Shown here one piece after another: positions 43,552 to 53,564 of a stretch of 64,000 nucleotides of DNA (position 1 is the first letter of the stretch; every line of letters begins with the position of its first letter). The stretch lies in contig NZ_VISI01000002.1 in NCBI RefSeq assembly GCF_007827365.1, forward strand, positions 2,175,001 through 2,239,000, read 5' to 3'. The translations under genes and the position numbers were made by a program. The notes below the pieces were generated by a model, which searched no databases, was not told where the DNA came from, and worked only from the letters and a program-made list of their open reading frames with translations. Origin of the DNA: Olleya sp. Hel_I_94. Lineage in GTDB: Bacteria > Bacteroidota > Bacteroidia > Flavobacteriales > Flavobacteriaceae.

Positions 43552-44859
43552 TTGAAACAATTTGAATGGTCTTTACGGTTAAAAGGATTTCCTGTTAATG
43601 AAGCTAAAAAAACACAAGCTATTATTGATGGGTTTACACAAGCTGATTATGCAAATTACCTAAGTAAGCAACTACAAGCCATTGTTGCATTTCATTTAGA
43701 ACACACACCTTTTTACAACACCTTATGTCAAGGGATTGACACCAAAGATTGGAGTGCCTTACCTGTGTTAACCAAAGCTAATTTGCAACAACCTTTAGCT
43801 AATAGATTATCTGACAAATACACTGTAAAAACAGTACACAAACATAAAACATCAGGCTCTTCCGGAACCCCTTTTGAGTTTGCTAAAGATAATTTTGCGC
43901 ATGCCATGACTTGGGTAACGTTTATGCAACGCTATAGTTGGTTTAATATTGATTTAAACACTTCTAAACAGGCGCGTTTTTATGGTATTCCGTTAGATAC
44001 CAATGGGTATTATAAAGAACGATTAAAGGATTGGTTAGGTAACCGTTTTAGGTTTTCGGTGTTTGATTTAAGTGATGCTGCTTTAAATAAAGTATTACAT
44101 AAATTTAAACGTACAAAATTTAATTACATTAATGGTTACACTAGTGCTATCGTACAATTTGCAAAGTTTTTAAAACGAAATAATATTGTTTTAAAAGACG
44201 TTTGTCCCACATTAACTGTTTGTATTGTTACCTCTGAAATGCTATTTGATGACGATAAAAAACTACTTGAAATACAATTTAATATTCCTATTGTAAATGA
44301 ATATGGTGCAGCCGAATTAGGGCTTATTGCTTTTGAGGACCAAGACGACAATTGGATAGTAAATACCAACCATTTATATGTCGAAATTTTAGACAATAAC
44401 AACCAACCAGTCCCTTATGGTCAACCAGGTAAAATTGTGGTCACCGATTTATATAATCGTGCACACCCTTTTATACGTTATGAGCTTGGCGATTTAGGAC
44501 AGTTGTCCATTAAAAGCACGTTACAACGTCCAATTTTAGACGCTCTAACAGGACGTACCAGTGATTTTATTACGCTTCCAAGCGGAAAAATTGCAGCAGG
44601 TTTAACCTTTTATTATGTGACTAAAACCGTCATGACCAAAGACGCGAATGTAAAAGAGTTTATAGTTGAACAAATTAAAGAAGACACCTTTAAAATTGAT
44701 TATGTTGCTACCGAAGCCTTAAGTAAAACGCAGCAAAAAGCAGTACAATTAGCAGTTGACAAGTATTTAGAACCTAATTTAAATTTAATTTTTGAACAGA
44801 AAGCTATTTTGGAACGGGAAGTTAGTGGTAAACTAAAACAGTTTAGGTCTGGATTGTAG
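43552..44859 (+). CDS. CapK/phenylacetate-CoA ligase-like AMP-forming enzyme
   Basis: 435 aa. The adenylate-forming motif HKTSGSSGTPFEF lies near residues 98-110, NEYGAAELGLIAFED is the A5-type block and DLYNRAHPFIRYELGDLG the A7/A8 region. In polysaccharide loci such CapK proteins are common, but their substrates are largely unknown. The start is a TTG (43552, MKQFEWSLRLKGFP); no ATG precedes it in frame and the next Met is over 100 residues on. It ends one base before the convergent barrel gene. Confidence 0.83.
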   Translation: MKQFEWSLRLKGFPVNEAKKTQAIIDGFTQADYANYLSKQLQAIVAFHLEHTPFYNTLCQGIDTKDWSALPVLTKANLQQPLANRLSDKYTVKTVHKHKTSGSSGTPFEFAKDNFAHAMTWVTFMQRYSWFNIDLNTSKQARFYGIPLDTNGYYKERLKDWLGNRFRFSVFDLSDAALNKVLHKFKRTKFNYINGYTSAIVQFAKFLKRNNIVLKDVCPTLTVCIVTSEMLFDDDKKLLEIQFNIPIVNEYGAAELGLIAFEDQDDNWIVNTNHLYVEILDNNNQPVPYGQPGKIVVTDLYNRAHPFIRYELGDLGQLSIKSTLQRPILDALTGRTSDFITLPSGKIAAGLTFYYVTKTVMTKDANVKEFIVEQIKEDTFKIDYVATEALSKTQQKAVQLAVDKYLEPNLNLIFEQKAILEREVSGKLKQFRSGL

Positions 44860-44860
44860 G

Positions 44861-47542
44861 TTAAAATCGGTATTCTGCCCTTAAAAGCACCATGCGTGGT
44901 AGCAATCTAACTTCTGTAGTTGAAGACCCTAAATCGCTAATAGAAAAACTAGTGTAACGCTTGGTATTAAATAAGTTTTTACCAGTTATGCCTACTGTTA
45001 GTTTTTTATCAATCAACTTATATTGTGTTTCAAAATCTAAAAAATAATAAGTATTGTCTGTGTCTAAACTTCCAAAATGGTAACGTTCTGTTTTTACTTT
45101 TGTATCAAACTTTTTATTAAAGATAAAGTTAAGATCTAAAAAAGATTGATTATTAGTAAACTTACTATTAGCAAAGGTTTCAATTTTATTGGTTGTCCAA
45201 GCAGTACCTAAATGGTAATTAAAAACCCCTTTAAAAGCAGACCGTAACTCTAATCCATAATTATAATTATTAGATACTACTGTTCTTAAATTAGAATTGT
45301 TTACTACGTTTTTAAATTCATTTTTGGTGTAACCTAAATCTAATTTTAGGTTAGATGACATAAACTTAAAATAGTAATCAAACTTGGTATTAATAGTTAA
45401 AAACTGACTGTCTTTAATAAGTGTTTTCTGGGTTTGTGTGTAGTTTTGATTAATTAGCGTGTTAGTTGACAAAAAATCATGGTTTTTAGTATAAAGCACC
45501 AAAGTGTTTGCAAAAAACCGATTTGCCCAATTACCCAATTGATAATTAAGCATCATACTAGAGGCTTTTAATTGGTTAAAGGTATTAGTTCCTTTACTAA
45601 ACGATCTAAATCCTGTTAACACATAATCACTGTACACGTCTAATACATTGGCATTAGTCGTATTGTAAGTATAAGTGGTTTGTATTTTATTATTACTATT
45701 TATAGTCCACTCTGCACCTAGACTTGGATTAATATAAAAAGGAGTTTGTTGGGTAGACGCATTGTTACTACCTAATGTATTAAACAACTGATGCGCTTCA
45801 AGGTTACCACTTAGTGCAAAATTATCTAGTTTTATCCTGTATTTGCTTTTAAAATATAAATCATTAACCTGATATTTAGTCTGGTTTTGGTACTCTATTG
45901 GCTGATCTAACGAAACGTTATCTTCTAATAGTGTAAAACTGGTGTTTAATTTATCCTCTCTAAACTGGTTACCAAATTGCAACTCTAATAAATGACCATT
46001 TGATTTACGATCTAAAATATGCGCATTTACACCAACAAACTGCATTTGGTTGTTGCTAACCTGATAGATATTGTTTGCAGCACTATACTCTGGAAATAAA
46101 TCTTGATACAAAAACTGATTTATGGTGTAATTTTGTGGCTTTTTTTCGGTAATAAAACGACCTGTAAGTAACATTACCTTTTGGTCTTTAAACTTATTAG
46201 TATAGTTTAATTTTTGATCAAAAAAAGTATTGTTTTGTTCTAAATTTTGGAGTGTAGACACCCCATTAAATACTAAATCAGCATCATTATTATAATTTCC
46301 ATTATTATACTTTGTAGTGGACTCTAACATTTTAGTTTTAGAAGGGTTGTAAATAAAATCCAACTTCCCAAATGCTAATTGTCTTTTATTATCCAACTTA
46401 TAATCTTCCGCGTTAGTAAAACTGTTGGTGTTGGTAATGATATTATCCACTTGATTTCTAAAAAAAGAGGTTTCATCCCAATTAAAAAAGCCTAAGGTTT
46501 TTATTTTTATTTTATCTGAAGGATTAAATATGGCGTTTAGTGACACCAACTCGGCATTATTAAAATTGGTGCGTTCTTTTTTAAAATTAGAATCGGAAGC
46601 CGATAAACCTATTAAATTACTTACCGATTGATTATCTCCTAAACTTGCTGGCTGATTAAGTCTAAAAGGTTTAATTAATTGTTGAATATCTCCTGTAGCA
46701 TTATAACCAATACTATTGGCATTGCCTAAAAAGTAGTATTTATTTTTTTTACCAAAATTCATCAAATTAGACTTGTAATGATAAAAACTATCGTTACCTA
46801 TATTAGCCTCCAAATTACCAAACCAAATGCGTTTTGACTTATCGTTTAATTTTAAGTTTAAAGCTACCTTATCGCTTACTTCTATATCCTTTAACAAATG
46901 GTTGTTGGAGTAATTTTGCAACACCTCGACCGTTTCAATAGGATAAGCAGGCATATTTTTGGATAATAATTTATACCCTTTTTCAAAAAGATCGTCACCA
47001 TCAATCATTAATTTTTCAATCTCTTTATTACCAACTTTTATAGTGCCTTCATTGTCTATATTTAAACCAGGTATTACTTTTAGTAAATCCTCGACTGTAT
47101 GCTCATTTCCTCTTGTAAAGTATTTAGTTTTAAAGGTTATGGTGTCCTTTTTTATTACCATTGGACGTTCTGATTTTATAACAACCTCATCTAATGTAAA
47201 AGGTTGTTCTTCTAAAACTACGTTTATGGTTTTATTATTTTGAGTACCATCAAATACTAATGCAATTATTTTGGTTTTATAGCCTAATGCATTAAAAACC
47301 ATATTAAATTGACCTTGGTTTTTGGTAACCAATGTATAGTTTCCGTTGTTATCTGAATATGTGTAATTTAAAATACGATTAGTTAACGTATCTTTTATAG
47401 TTATGCTAACGGAATATAAGCTGCCATTACTATCTGAGACAGTTCCAGACAATGTTGACTGCGAAAAGCCAATGGTTTGGAACACTAACAATAACGTTAT
47501 GAAAATTAGTTTTTTCAATATTATTATTTTTTGTCTTCCCAT
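44861..47542 (-). CDS. TonB-dependent receptor-like outer-membrane protein
   Basis: 893 aa. A signal peptide ending at about GFSQ is followed by a carboxypeptidase-regulatory-like domain (about 30-115, GTVSDSNGSLYSVSITIKD), then a plug-like region (TVEDLLKVIPGLNIDNEG; MIDGDDLFEKG) and a long beta-barrel ending in RAEYRF. It pairs with the GLPGLI gene, which it overlaps by 19 bases. The annotated ATG at 47542 may be replaced in vivo by a TTG eight codons on (KKLIFITLLLVF), which starts the signal peptide more tightly. The ligand is unknown. Confidence 0.85.
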   Translation of the reverse strand: MGRQKIIILKKLIFITLLLVFQTIGFSQSTLSGTVSDSNGSLYSVSITIKDTLTNRILNYTYSDNNGNYTLVTKNQGQFNMVFNALGYKTKIIALVFDGTQNNKTINVVLEEQPFTLDEVVIKSERPMVIKKDTITFKTKYFTRGNEHTVEDLLKVIPGLNIDNEGTIKVGNKEIEKLMIDGDDLFEKGYKLLSKNMPAYPIETVEVLQNYSNNHLLKDIEVSDKVALNLKLNDKSKRIWFGNLEANIGNDSFYHYKSNLMNFGKKNKYYFLGNANSIGYNATGDIQQLIKPFRLNQPASLGDNQSVSNLIGLSASDSNFKKERTNFNNAELVSLNAIFNPSDKIKIKTLGFFNWDETSFFRNQVDNIITNTNSFTNAEDYKLDNKRQLAFGKLDFIYNPSKTKMLESTTKYNNGNYNNDADLVFNGVSTLQNLEQNNTFFDQKLNYTNKFKDQKVMLLTGRFITEKKPQNYTINQFLYQDLFPEYSAANNIYQVSNNQMQFVGVNAHILDRKSNGHLLELQFGNQFREDKLNTSFTLLEDNVSLDQPIEYQNQTKYQVNDLYFKSKYRIKLDNFALSGNLEAHQLFNTLGSNNASTQQTPFYINPSLGAEWTINSNNKIQTTYTYNTTNANVLDVYSDYVLTGFRSFSKGTNTFNQLKASSMMLNYQLGNWANRFFANTLVLYTKNHDFLSTNTLINQNYTQTQKTLIKDSQFLTINTKFDYYFKFMSSNLKLDLGYTKNEFKNVVNNSNLRTVVSNNYNYGLELRSAFKGVFNYHLGTAWTTNKIETFANSKFTNNQSFLDLNFIFNKKFDTKVKTERYHFGSLDTDNTYYFLDFETQYKLIDKKLTVGITGKNLFNTKRYTSFSISDLGSSTTEVRLLPRMVLLRAEYRF

Positions 47543-48354
47543 TCAAACAACAACTCACGTCCTTGTCTTTTATTAAAGGTGTCTACAGAGACATTTGTCC
47601 CTCTGTCTTGTCTAGATTTTAGATTATTTTTAAAGTTATTCATCTTTGTATTAAACACCTCTTCTCTTAACGCTACAAATGCTTCTAAACTAATGTTTAC
47701 ATCGTGCTTGTCTTGATTAAGTATCTTTTCATTAATCGTTTTTTTAGTTATTTTAGTGACAATCCATTCGTATTTATGTGTTTGGTCATACATATCTAAA
47801 ATTAGACCTGGTAATCCATGAAACTTCCATGGTCCAAAAGTTATTGGGATGTCATTGGTGTACCATGCTATGTAATTTCGACCTCTAAAATTTGTGGTTG
47901 CTTTATTGCACATATATGTGCCAATTTTAAGGGTATCTGGATGGTTTAGATCCCAATCTAGTTTTGGAAGTGCTTCCGTTACTAAATACGTTTTACTATC
48001 AAAGGTGATATTCTCTGTAGACGATAGCTTATTTGTATTAAGATTTACAAAGTTTCGTTTTATAACATTTTTTTTACCAATAACAATTGTTTCGTTTATC
48101 TCCGAATCATTAGTATCATCCTTTTGAATGCTATCTTCATCAAGCGGAATTTCGTAATAATTAGATTTATTTTCTTTTAAATATGGGATTAAAATTCCTT
48201 TTTTAGAAAGCGGAATATAAGTATTGAAATTAACTGTGAATTCTATTTGGTATTGGTTGCTAAGCGAATCTGATGGACTTATTTTGTCTGAATTTTGTGC
48301 ACTTATAAGCTGTATTGATAATAATAATAAAGCAATTAAAATTTTAATTTTCAT
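47524..48354 (-). CDS. GLPGLI family protein
   Basis: 276 aa with a signal peptide (about 1-19, QLISAQ). The name-giving motif HGLPGLILDMYD lies near residue 180, with KAYITEALPKLDWDL-type sequence (YLVTEALPKLDWDL) before it. The family is typical of Bacteroidota and is usually encoded beside a TonB-dependent barrel, as here, where it overlaps the barrel gene. Probably a periplasmic partner of the receptor. The molecular role is not known. Confidence 0.9.
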   Translation of the reverse strand: MKIKILIALLLLSIQLISAQNSDKISPSDSLSNQYQIEFTVNFNTYIPLSKKGILIPYLKENKSNYYEIPLDEDSIQKDDTNDSEINETIVIGKKNVIKRNFVNLNTNKLSSTENITFDSKTYLVTEALPKLDWDLNHPDTLKIGTYMCNKATTNFRGRNYIAWYTNDIPITFGPWKFHGLPGLILDMYDQTHKYEWIVTKITKKTINEKILNQDKHDVNISLEAFVALREEVFNTKMNNFKNNLKSRQDRGTNVSVDTFNKRQGRELLFEWEDKK

Positions 48355-48374
48355 AATTGATTGATTTATTAAAA

Positions 48375-48408
48375 CAGCAATAGTATATCATGAGATATAC
48401 CATTGCTG
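48375..48408 (-). terminator. Terminator of the small secreted protein gene
   Basis: CAGCAAT (48375-48381) pairs with ATTGCTG (48402-48408), then GTATATC/GATATAC after one mismatch, loop ATGA. On the minus strand TTTTAAT follows. It separates the 99-aa gene from the GLPGLI gene. Confidence 0.75.
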
Positions 48409-48420
48409 ATTAATTAAAGA

Positions 48421-48720
48421 TTAACCGAATAATTCATTATAAGTTTCATAAATGTCATCAATTAATTCGTTTGAAGCTTCTTTACAACTTCCTGATGATA
48501 TTGTAACGGTATAATGAACAGACATTATTAAATTTCCTTCTTCATCAACCACGTTGTGAGTAATGCTACAAGTTTTAAAATATATCCCATCGAAAGAAAA
48601 TTCATAAAATGAATTTTTTTCTATTGAATTATCCACAGAGGGCAATTTCACAATATCGTTATGAGCCGATGCAAAAGATGTTATTAACATAAGTGCAAAA
48701 ACAAAAATTAATTTTCTCAT
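48421..48720 (-). CDS. Small secreted protein, function unknown
   Basis: 99 aa with a clear signal peptide (MRKLIFVFALMLITSFASAH, cut near residue 19). The mature part of about 80 residues has two Cys (FKTCSIT; SGSCKEA) that could form a disulfide, beta-type repeats in the middle and an acidic helix at the end (ELIDDIYETYNELFG). It has its own terminator and lies just upstream of the GLPGLI/barrel pair on the same strand. I recognise no family. Confidence 0.65.
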   Translation of the reverse strand: MRKLIFVFALMLITSFASAHNDIVKLPSVDNSIEKNSFYEFSFDGIYFKTCSITHNVVDEEGNLIMSVHYTVTISSGSCKEASNELIDDIYETYNELFG

Positions 48721-49068
48721 AATTTCTAAAATATTAAACCAGTTACATTGTTTAAACTGGTTGATTAATAATTAAGTTATTAGTCGATATTAAATTAATA
48801 GTTTTCGCTATTAAATTTAAAATAAGTTGTCGAAAAAATAAAAAAACAAGCGCTTGTTAAAGATTAATCTTGTGTCTCTAGCTAGTAGTTAAAATGAACA
48901 AAATTTGACTATTTTGCTATTAACAAATCGAAGCTAAGTTTAAAAAATTAAAACAACAGTTTTTTAATCGTTTTTTTTAGCGCTATATCGAAAACGGTGT
49001 GTTTCGCTCATTTTATGTTGTGGTTAAAACCACACATAATCAAATGTTTATAAAAAACGTTAGGTAAA
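48721..49068. other. AT-rich gap between polysaccharide cluster and receptor genes
   Basis: No gene is visible. Two weak hairpins are present: AACCAGTT/AACTGGTT at 48737-48762 (10-base loop), in the leader of the 99-aa gene, and TGTGGTT/AACCACA at 49019-49034, just after the glycosyltransferase stop at 49069, which could be a weak terminator. The rest is low-complexity AT sequence. Confidence 0.55.
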
Positions 49069-49845
49069 CTATTGTTTAGTAGATACAATTAATCTAGACT
49101 TTACAAAAAAATGTTCGTAAATAAAAATAACCATGCTGTATATGGATTTTATTGTTGAAAAGCCTAAGCCTTTTTTATACACCCAATAGTTATGTTTTAA
49201 TAACTCTAATTTATTAGAAGAGATAGAGTTTGCTCTGACACGATAATATGCTAATGGCTCTTGGATACCTAGAGCAGGTTTACCAGACTTTTTGATGGCT
49301 GACAACCACAATAACCAATCCTGTCGTTTGCGTAGATTAGGCGCTGTTATTTTGCCTAAAGTTTTAGCATTATACATTCCGGTAAGATTACCTATGTAAT
49401 TGGTTTTTAAATATCTTTTGTAACTGAGTTGTGGTAATGCTTTTACTAACTTGTTTAATGATTGTCCTGCTTCATTAATCTGTTTGTAACTACTAAAACT
49501 TACATCACAATTTTGAGTTAGCATAACATTAACTTGAACTTCCAATTTATTAGGCATCCACAAATCATCTGCATCTAAAAACGCAATAAAATTGCCTTGT
49601 GAAGCTTCAATACCTTTATTTCTGGATATTGCTGCGCCTGCATTAGTTGCATTTGATAGTAATTGGATATTATCATGCATGGCAACATATTTTGTTGCTA
49701 ATGCAATGGTGTTATCTGTTGAGCAGTCATCTATTAGCCATAACTCCCAATTAGTATACGTCTGACCTAAAATACTTTTTATAGTCTGATCTATAAAAGC
49801 TTCTGAGTTATACATTGGTGTTATTATAGAGACTAATGGTTTCAT
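49069..49845 (-). CDS. Glycosyltransferase family 2
   Basis: 258 aa, GT-A fold. VSIITPMYNSEAFIDQTIKSIL and WELWLIDDCSTDNT give the nucleotide-sugar site, AAISRNKGIEAS and FLDADDLW the DxD metal site, and KRQDWLLWL the acceptor-side ED/QxW-like block. It transfers a sugar in surface polysaccharide synthesis, cytoplasmic side. Last gene of the cluster, 2 bases after the phosphoglycosyl transferase gene. Confidence 0.92.
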   Translation of the reverse strand: MKPLVSIITPMYNSEAFIDQTIKSILGQTYTNWELWLIDDCSTDNTIALATKYVAMHDNIQLLSNATNAGAAISRNKGIEASQGNFIAFLDADDLWMPNKLEVQVNVMLTQNCDVSFSSYKQINEAGQSLNKLVKALPQLSYKRYLKTNYIGNLTGMYNAKTLGKITAPNLRKRQDWLLWLSAIKKSGKPALGIQEPLAYYRVRANSISSNKLELLKHNYWVYKKGLGFSTIKSIYSMVIFIYEHFFVKSRLIVSTKQ

Positions 49846-49847
49846 GT

Positions 49848-51257
49848 TTAGTAGGCTTGTTTTTGACCTTTAAAAACGTTTATCATGGTTTGAAATATGA
49901 TTCTAATGTCTAATACTAGTGACCAATTTTCGATATAAAAATTATCATATTTAATACGGTTAATTATGTCTTCGTCATTTTTTATTTCACCTCTATAACC
50001 TTTGACTTGGGCTAATCCAGTAACGCCAGGCTTAACGTTGTGTCTAAATATAAAATTGTACTTATCAATTTTTTTTGAATAATCATCTGTATAAGATAGC
50101 ATGTGTGGTCTGGGTCCAACAACACTCATGTCTCCTTTTAATACATTATAAAATTGCGGAAACTCGTCCAAACTAGTTTTACGTAAAAACTTACCTATTT
50201 TGGTTACTCGTTTATCATTTTGGGTGATATAGGTTCCTGCAATGGTTTTATTAGTTTTTAATGATCTAAACTTATAACAATCAAACTCTTTATAATTAAT
50301 TCCGTTACGTGTATGTTTATAAAATAAAGGTCCTTTAGATTCTAATTTTATTACAATAAACAGTAATGGGACTAGCCATGATAAAATAAAGATTATGATA
50401 AGTGATGAAAAAACAACATCAAAAATGCGTTTAATAAATTTATTAAAGTCGTTATTTAATGTTACCTCTGGCATTGACAATACTGGTAGGTAATTATAAT
50501 AATCTGTTTTTAATCTACTAGTAAGTAATTTGCTAGATCTTGGAATAAACTTAATATTACAATGATTAATCTCGGCATACTTAACGTAATCATTAACTTG
50601 CTTCTCTGTTAGTTCATCAATTGCGCAATAAATCTCGTCAATACTTTTATCGTTAGATAAAAATTGAAAACTATCTGAAATATTTCCTGTAAACCCTTTA
50701 GTATCTGTATTTGCAAAGGTCGCTTTAATGGTATATCCTAATTCTTTACGTTTAGTAAATAATTGTTTTAGCTCTTGTGCACCTTCATCCTTTCCAATAA
50801 TAACAACACGCCTAACATTACCTTTTAAAAAGGAGCGATACGATTTTAAAATATAATAGCTAACTAGTTTTGCGGTACTAATAATTAAAAATGAAAGTAG
50901 TAAGTATTTAAGGGTTGTAAAGGCAGGTGTATCTATGCTTCTAAAAGCTCCTATAAAGGCATATACGATAATACCAAAAGCTAAAAATTGCTTTATAATT
51001 AAGGATATAATGTTAATACTTGAGGTGTAACGATAGACCTCGTAAAATCGTAATAAAGACGTCGATATCATCCAGAAAAATATTGAATACACCACATACA
51101 AAAAGTGTTTGTTATTCAATATATCTATATCAAAATAGTAAAGACTTGATTGATTAAAGTTAAAAAAGTAAAAAGCAAGTACATTGATGACAACTAGGTC
51201 AAAAATGATAAGAGCAGGTCTAAGTAACCAAGAGTACCTTCCGCGTTTATACTCCAT
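49848..51257 (-). CDS. Polyprenyl-phosphate sugar phosphotransferase (WbaP-like)
   Basis: 469 aa. Four to five N-terminal transmembrane helices (about 10-130), a CoA-binding-like middle (VRRVVIIGKDEGAQEL), and a C-terminal catalytic domain: KRIFDVVFSSLIIIF membrane hairpin, CYKFRSLKTNK, then TSLDEFPQFYNVLKGDMSVVG (catalytic Asp-Glu pair) and VKPGVTGLAQVKGYRGE. It starts the repeat unit by moving a sugar-1-phosphate onto undecaprenyl phosphate. This is one of three such enzymes in the cluster. Confidence 0.92.
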   Translation of the reverse strand: MEYKRGRYSWLLRPALIIFDLVVINVLAFYFFNFNQSSLYYFDIDILNNKHFLYVVYSIFFWMISTSLLRFYEVYRYTSSINIISLIIKQFLAFGIIVYAFIGAFRSIDTPAFTTLKYLLLSFLIISTAKLVSYYILKSYRSFLKGNVRRVVIIGKDEGAQELKQLFTKRKELGYTIKATFANTDTKGFTGNISDSFQFLSNDKSIDEIYCAIDELTEKQVNDYVKYAEINHCNIKFIPRSSKLLTSRLKTDYYNYLPVLSMPEVTLNNDFNKFIKRIFDVVFSSLIIIFILSWLVPLLFIVIKLESKGPLFYKHTRNGINYKEFDCYKFRSLKTNKTIAGTYITQNDKRVTKIGKFLRKTSLDEFPQFYNVLKGDMSVVGPRPHMLSYTDDYSKKIDKYNFIFRHNVKPGVTGLAQVKGYRGEIKNDEDIINRIKYDNFYIENWSLVLDIRIIFQTMINVFKGQKQAY

Positions 51258-51263
51258 AAAAAA

Positions 51264-52253
51264 TTACTTATTATAATTTGAAAAATCTTTGTGTTCGCTT
51301 TTATGAAGCTCAGCTTCGGTTAAGTTTTTAAAGTAGTCATAGGTTTTTTTCATACCTTCAGCACGACCTACTTTAGGCTCCCAACCTAACAACTTTTTAG
51401 CCAATGCTATGTCTGGTTGACGTTGCATGGGATCGTCCACAGGTAAATCTTTATATATTACTTTTTGCGTCGTGCCTGTTAATTTAATAATCTCTTCTGC
51501 AAAATCTTTAATGGTAATTTCATGTGGATTTCCAATATTTACAGGGTTTGCATAATCACTTAATAGTAATCTATAAATCCCTTCTACTTGATCTGTTACA
51601 TAACAAAATGATCGCGTTTGCACACCATCACCAAATACGGTCAAGTCTTCTCCACGAAGTGCTTGTCCCATAAAAGCAGGAATTACACGTCCATCGTTAA
51701 GTCGCATTCTTGGTCCATAAGTGTTAAAAATACGGACAATACGTGTCTCTAATCCATGAAACCTATGATACGCCATAGTTATAGATTCTTGAAAACGTTT
51801 GGCCTCGTCATACACGCCTCTTGGTCCTATGGTATTAACATTACCATAGTAATCCTCTGTCTGTGGATGGACTAATGGGTCACCATAAACCTCTGATGTA
51901 GAAGCAATAAGCAACCTTGCATTTTTAGCTTTAGCTAAACCTAATAAATTATGTGTCCCTAAACTACCTACTTTTAGTGTTTGAATAGGTATCTTAAGAT
52001 AATCTATTGGACTTGCAGGTGAAGCAAAATGTAAAATATAATCTAGGTCACCTTCTATATTTATAAAATTTGTAACGTCATGTTGTATAAAAAGAAAATT
52101 AACATTAGAAGACAGGTGTGCTATATTTTTAGGATCTCCTGTTATAAAGTTATCCATACCAATAACAAAATAACCTTCGTTTATAAAACGATCGCATAAG
52201 TGTGATCCTAAAAATCCTGCTGCTCCAGTAATTAAAACTCTTTTTTTACTCAT
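51264..52253 (-). CDS. uxs: UDP-glucuronate decarboxylase (UDP-xylose synthase)
   Basis: 329 aa, extended SDR fold. [14 protein letters not shown] binds [17 protein letters not shown] and YDEAKRFQE (Tyr-Lys catalytic pair) match UXS, and [22 protein letters not shown] is the substrate block seen in this decarboxylase. It converts UDP-glucuronate to UDP-xylose. It lies directly after ugd (TAA then ATG with no gap), which makes its substrate, so the two steps are linked. Confidence 0.93.
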   Translation of the reverse strand: MSKKRVLITGAAGFLGSHLCDRFINEGYFVIGMDNFITGDPKNIAHLSSNVNFLFIQHDVTNFINIEGDLDYILHFASPASPIDYLKIPIQTLKVGSLGTHNLLGLAKAKNARLLIASTSEVYGDPLVHPQTEDYYGNVNTIGPRGVYDEAKRFQESITMAYHRFHGLETRIVRIFNTYGPRMRLNDGRVIPAFMGQALRGEDLTVFGDGVQTRSFCYVTDQVEGIYRLLLSDYANPVNIGNPHEITIKDFAEEIIKLTGTTQKVIYKDLPVDDPMQRQPDIALAKKLLGWEPKVGRAEGMKKTYDYFKNLTEAELHKSEHKDFSNYNK

Positions 52254-53552
52254 TTATCTTCCTATTGACACATATTTAAACCCTTCATTTTCAACATCTT
52301 TTACGTCATATAGATTACGTCCATCAAATATAGTTGGACTATTCATTATCTCTTTAATTTTTGCGAAATTTGGAGTTCTAAAAATACTCCACTCTGTAGA
52401 AATAATTAATGCATCTGCTTTGTTTAATGCTTCATACATACTATCTGCAAAGTTAATTTTATCCCCTAATTTACGTTTAACATTTGGCATAGCCTCTGGA
52501 TCAAAAGCTGTAATATTACATCCTGCTTCTAATAAAGCATCAATCATATATAAAGCAGGTGCCTCTCTAATATCGTCTGTTTCTGGTTTAAATGCTAATC
52601 CCCAAACAGCTATATTTTTCCCCTTTAAATCATTATTAAAATGAGATTCTATCTTAGGAATTAATACTAGTTTTTGTCTAGCATTAACATTAATAACTGC
52701 GTCTAAAATTTTAAAATCGTAATTATTATCTAATCCCGACTTATGTAATGCTTTTACATCTTTAGGAAAGCATGAACCACCATATCCAATCCCTGGAAAT
52801 AAAAATCGTTTTCCGATACGAGAGTCTGTTCCCATACCAATTCTAACTTTATCTACGTCTGCTCCTACTTTTTCGCAAAAGTTAGCAATCTCATTCATAA
52901 AGGTTATTTTGGCAGCTAAAAACGAGTTGGAAGCGTATTTTGTAAGTTCGGCAGACTTTTCGTCCATTACAATAATTGGATTTCCAGATCTTACATATGG
53001 CTTATATAGTTTTTCCATAAGCTTAGTTGCACGATCGCTACTTGACCCAACAACGATACGCTCTGGCTTTAAAAAGTCGTCTACAGCAAATCCTTCGCGT
53101 AAAAACTCTGGATTAGAAACAACATCAAAATCTACTTTTGCATTTTTAGATATGGCTGCTTTTACTTTATCAGATGTACCTACTGGCACTGTACTTTTGT
53201 CCACGATGACTTTATAGTCCTTTATTAACTTTCCAATATTATCTGCTACACCTAAAATATATTTAAGGTCTGCAGATCCATCTTCATCTTCTGGCGTTGG
53301 CAATGCAAGAAAAATGATATCTCCATGCTCCAATCCTTCTTCTAAACTAGTAGAAAATTTAAGCCTATTAGCTTTAATGTTTCTTTCAAATAACACATCT
53401 AAATGAGGCTCGTAAATAGGCACCTTTCCAGATTGCATTTGTTTTACTTTTTCCTGATCTATATCTATGCAAAGTACTTCGTTTCCTGTTTCTGCTAAAC
53501 AGGTTCCTGTTACTAAACCAACATATCCTGTCCCAATTACTGCTATTTTCAT
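52254..53552 (-). CDS. ugd: UDP-glucose 6-dehydrogenase
   Basis: 432 aa. IAVIGTGYVGLVTGTCLAETG binds NAD, GYGGSCFPKDVKAL contains the catalytic Cys, and WGLAFKPETDDIREAP is the C-terminal UDP-binding block. It oxidises UDP-glucose to UDP-glucuronate, feeding uxs downstream. 12 bases separate it from the dehydratase gene. Cytoplasmic. Confidence 0.96.
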   Translation of the reverse strand: MKIAVIGTGYVGLVTGTCLAETGNEVLCIDIDQEKVKQMQSGKVPIYEPHLDVLFERNIKANRLKFSTSLEEGLEHGDIIFLALPTPEDEDGSADLKYILGVADNIGKLIKDYKVIVDKSTVPVGTSDKVKAAISKNAKVDFDVVSNPEFLREGFAVDDFLKPERIVVGSSSDRATKLMEKLYKPYVRSGNPIIVMDEKSAELTKYASNSFLAAKITFMNEIANFCEKVGADVDKVRIGMGTDSRIGKRFLFPGIGYGGSCFPKDVKALHKSGLDNNYDFKILDAVINVNARQKLVLIPKIESHFNNDLKGKNIAVWGLAFKPETDDIREAPALYMIDALLEAGCNITAFDPEAMPNVKRKLGDKINFADSMYEALNKADALIISTEWSIFRTPNFAKIKEIMNSPTIFDGRNLYDVKDVENEGFKYVSIGR

Positions 53553-53564
53553 TTGTATCTATAT

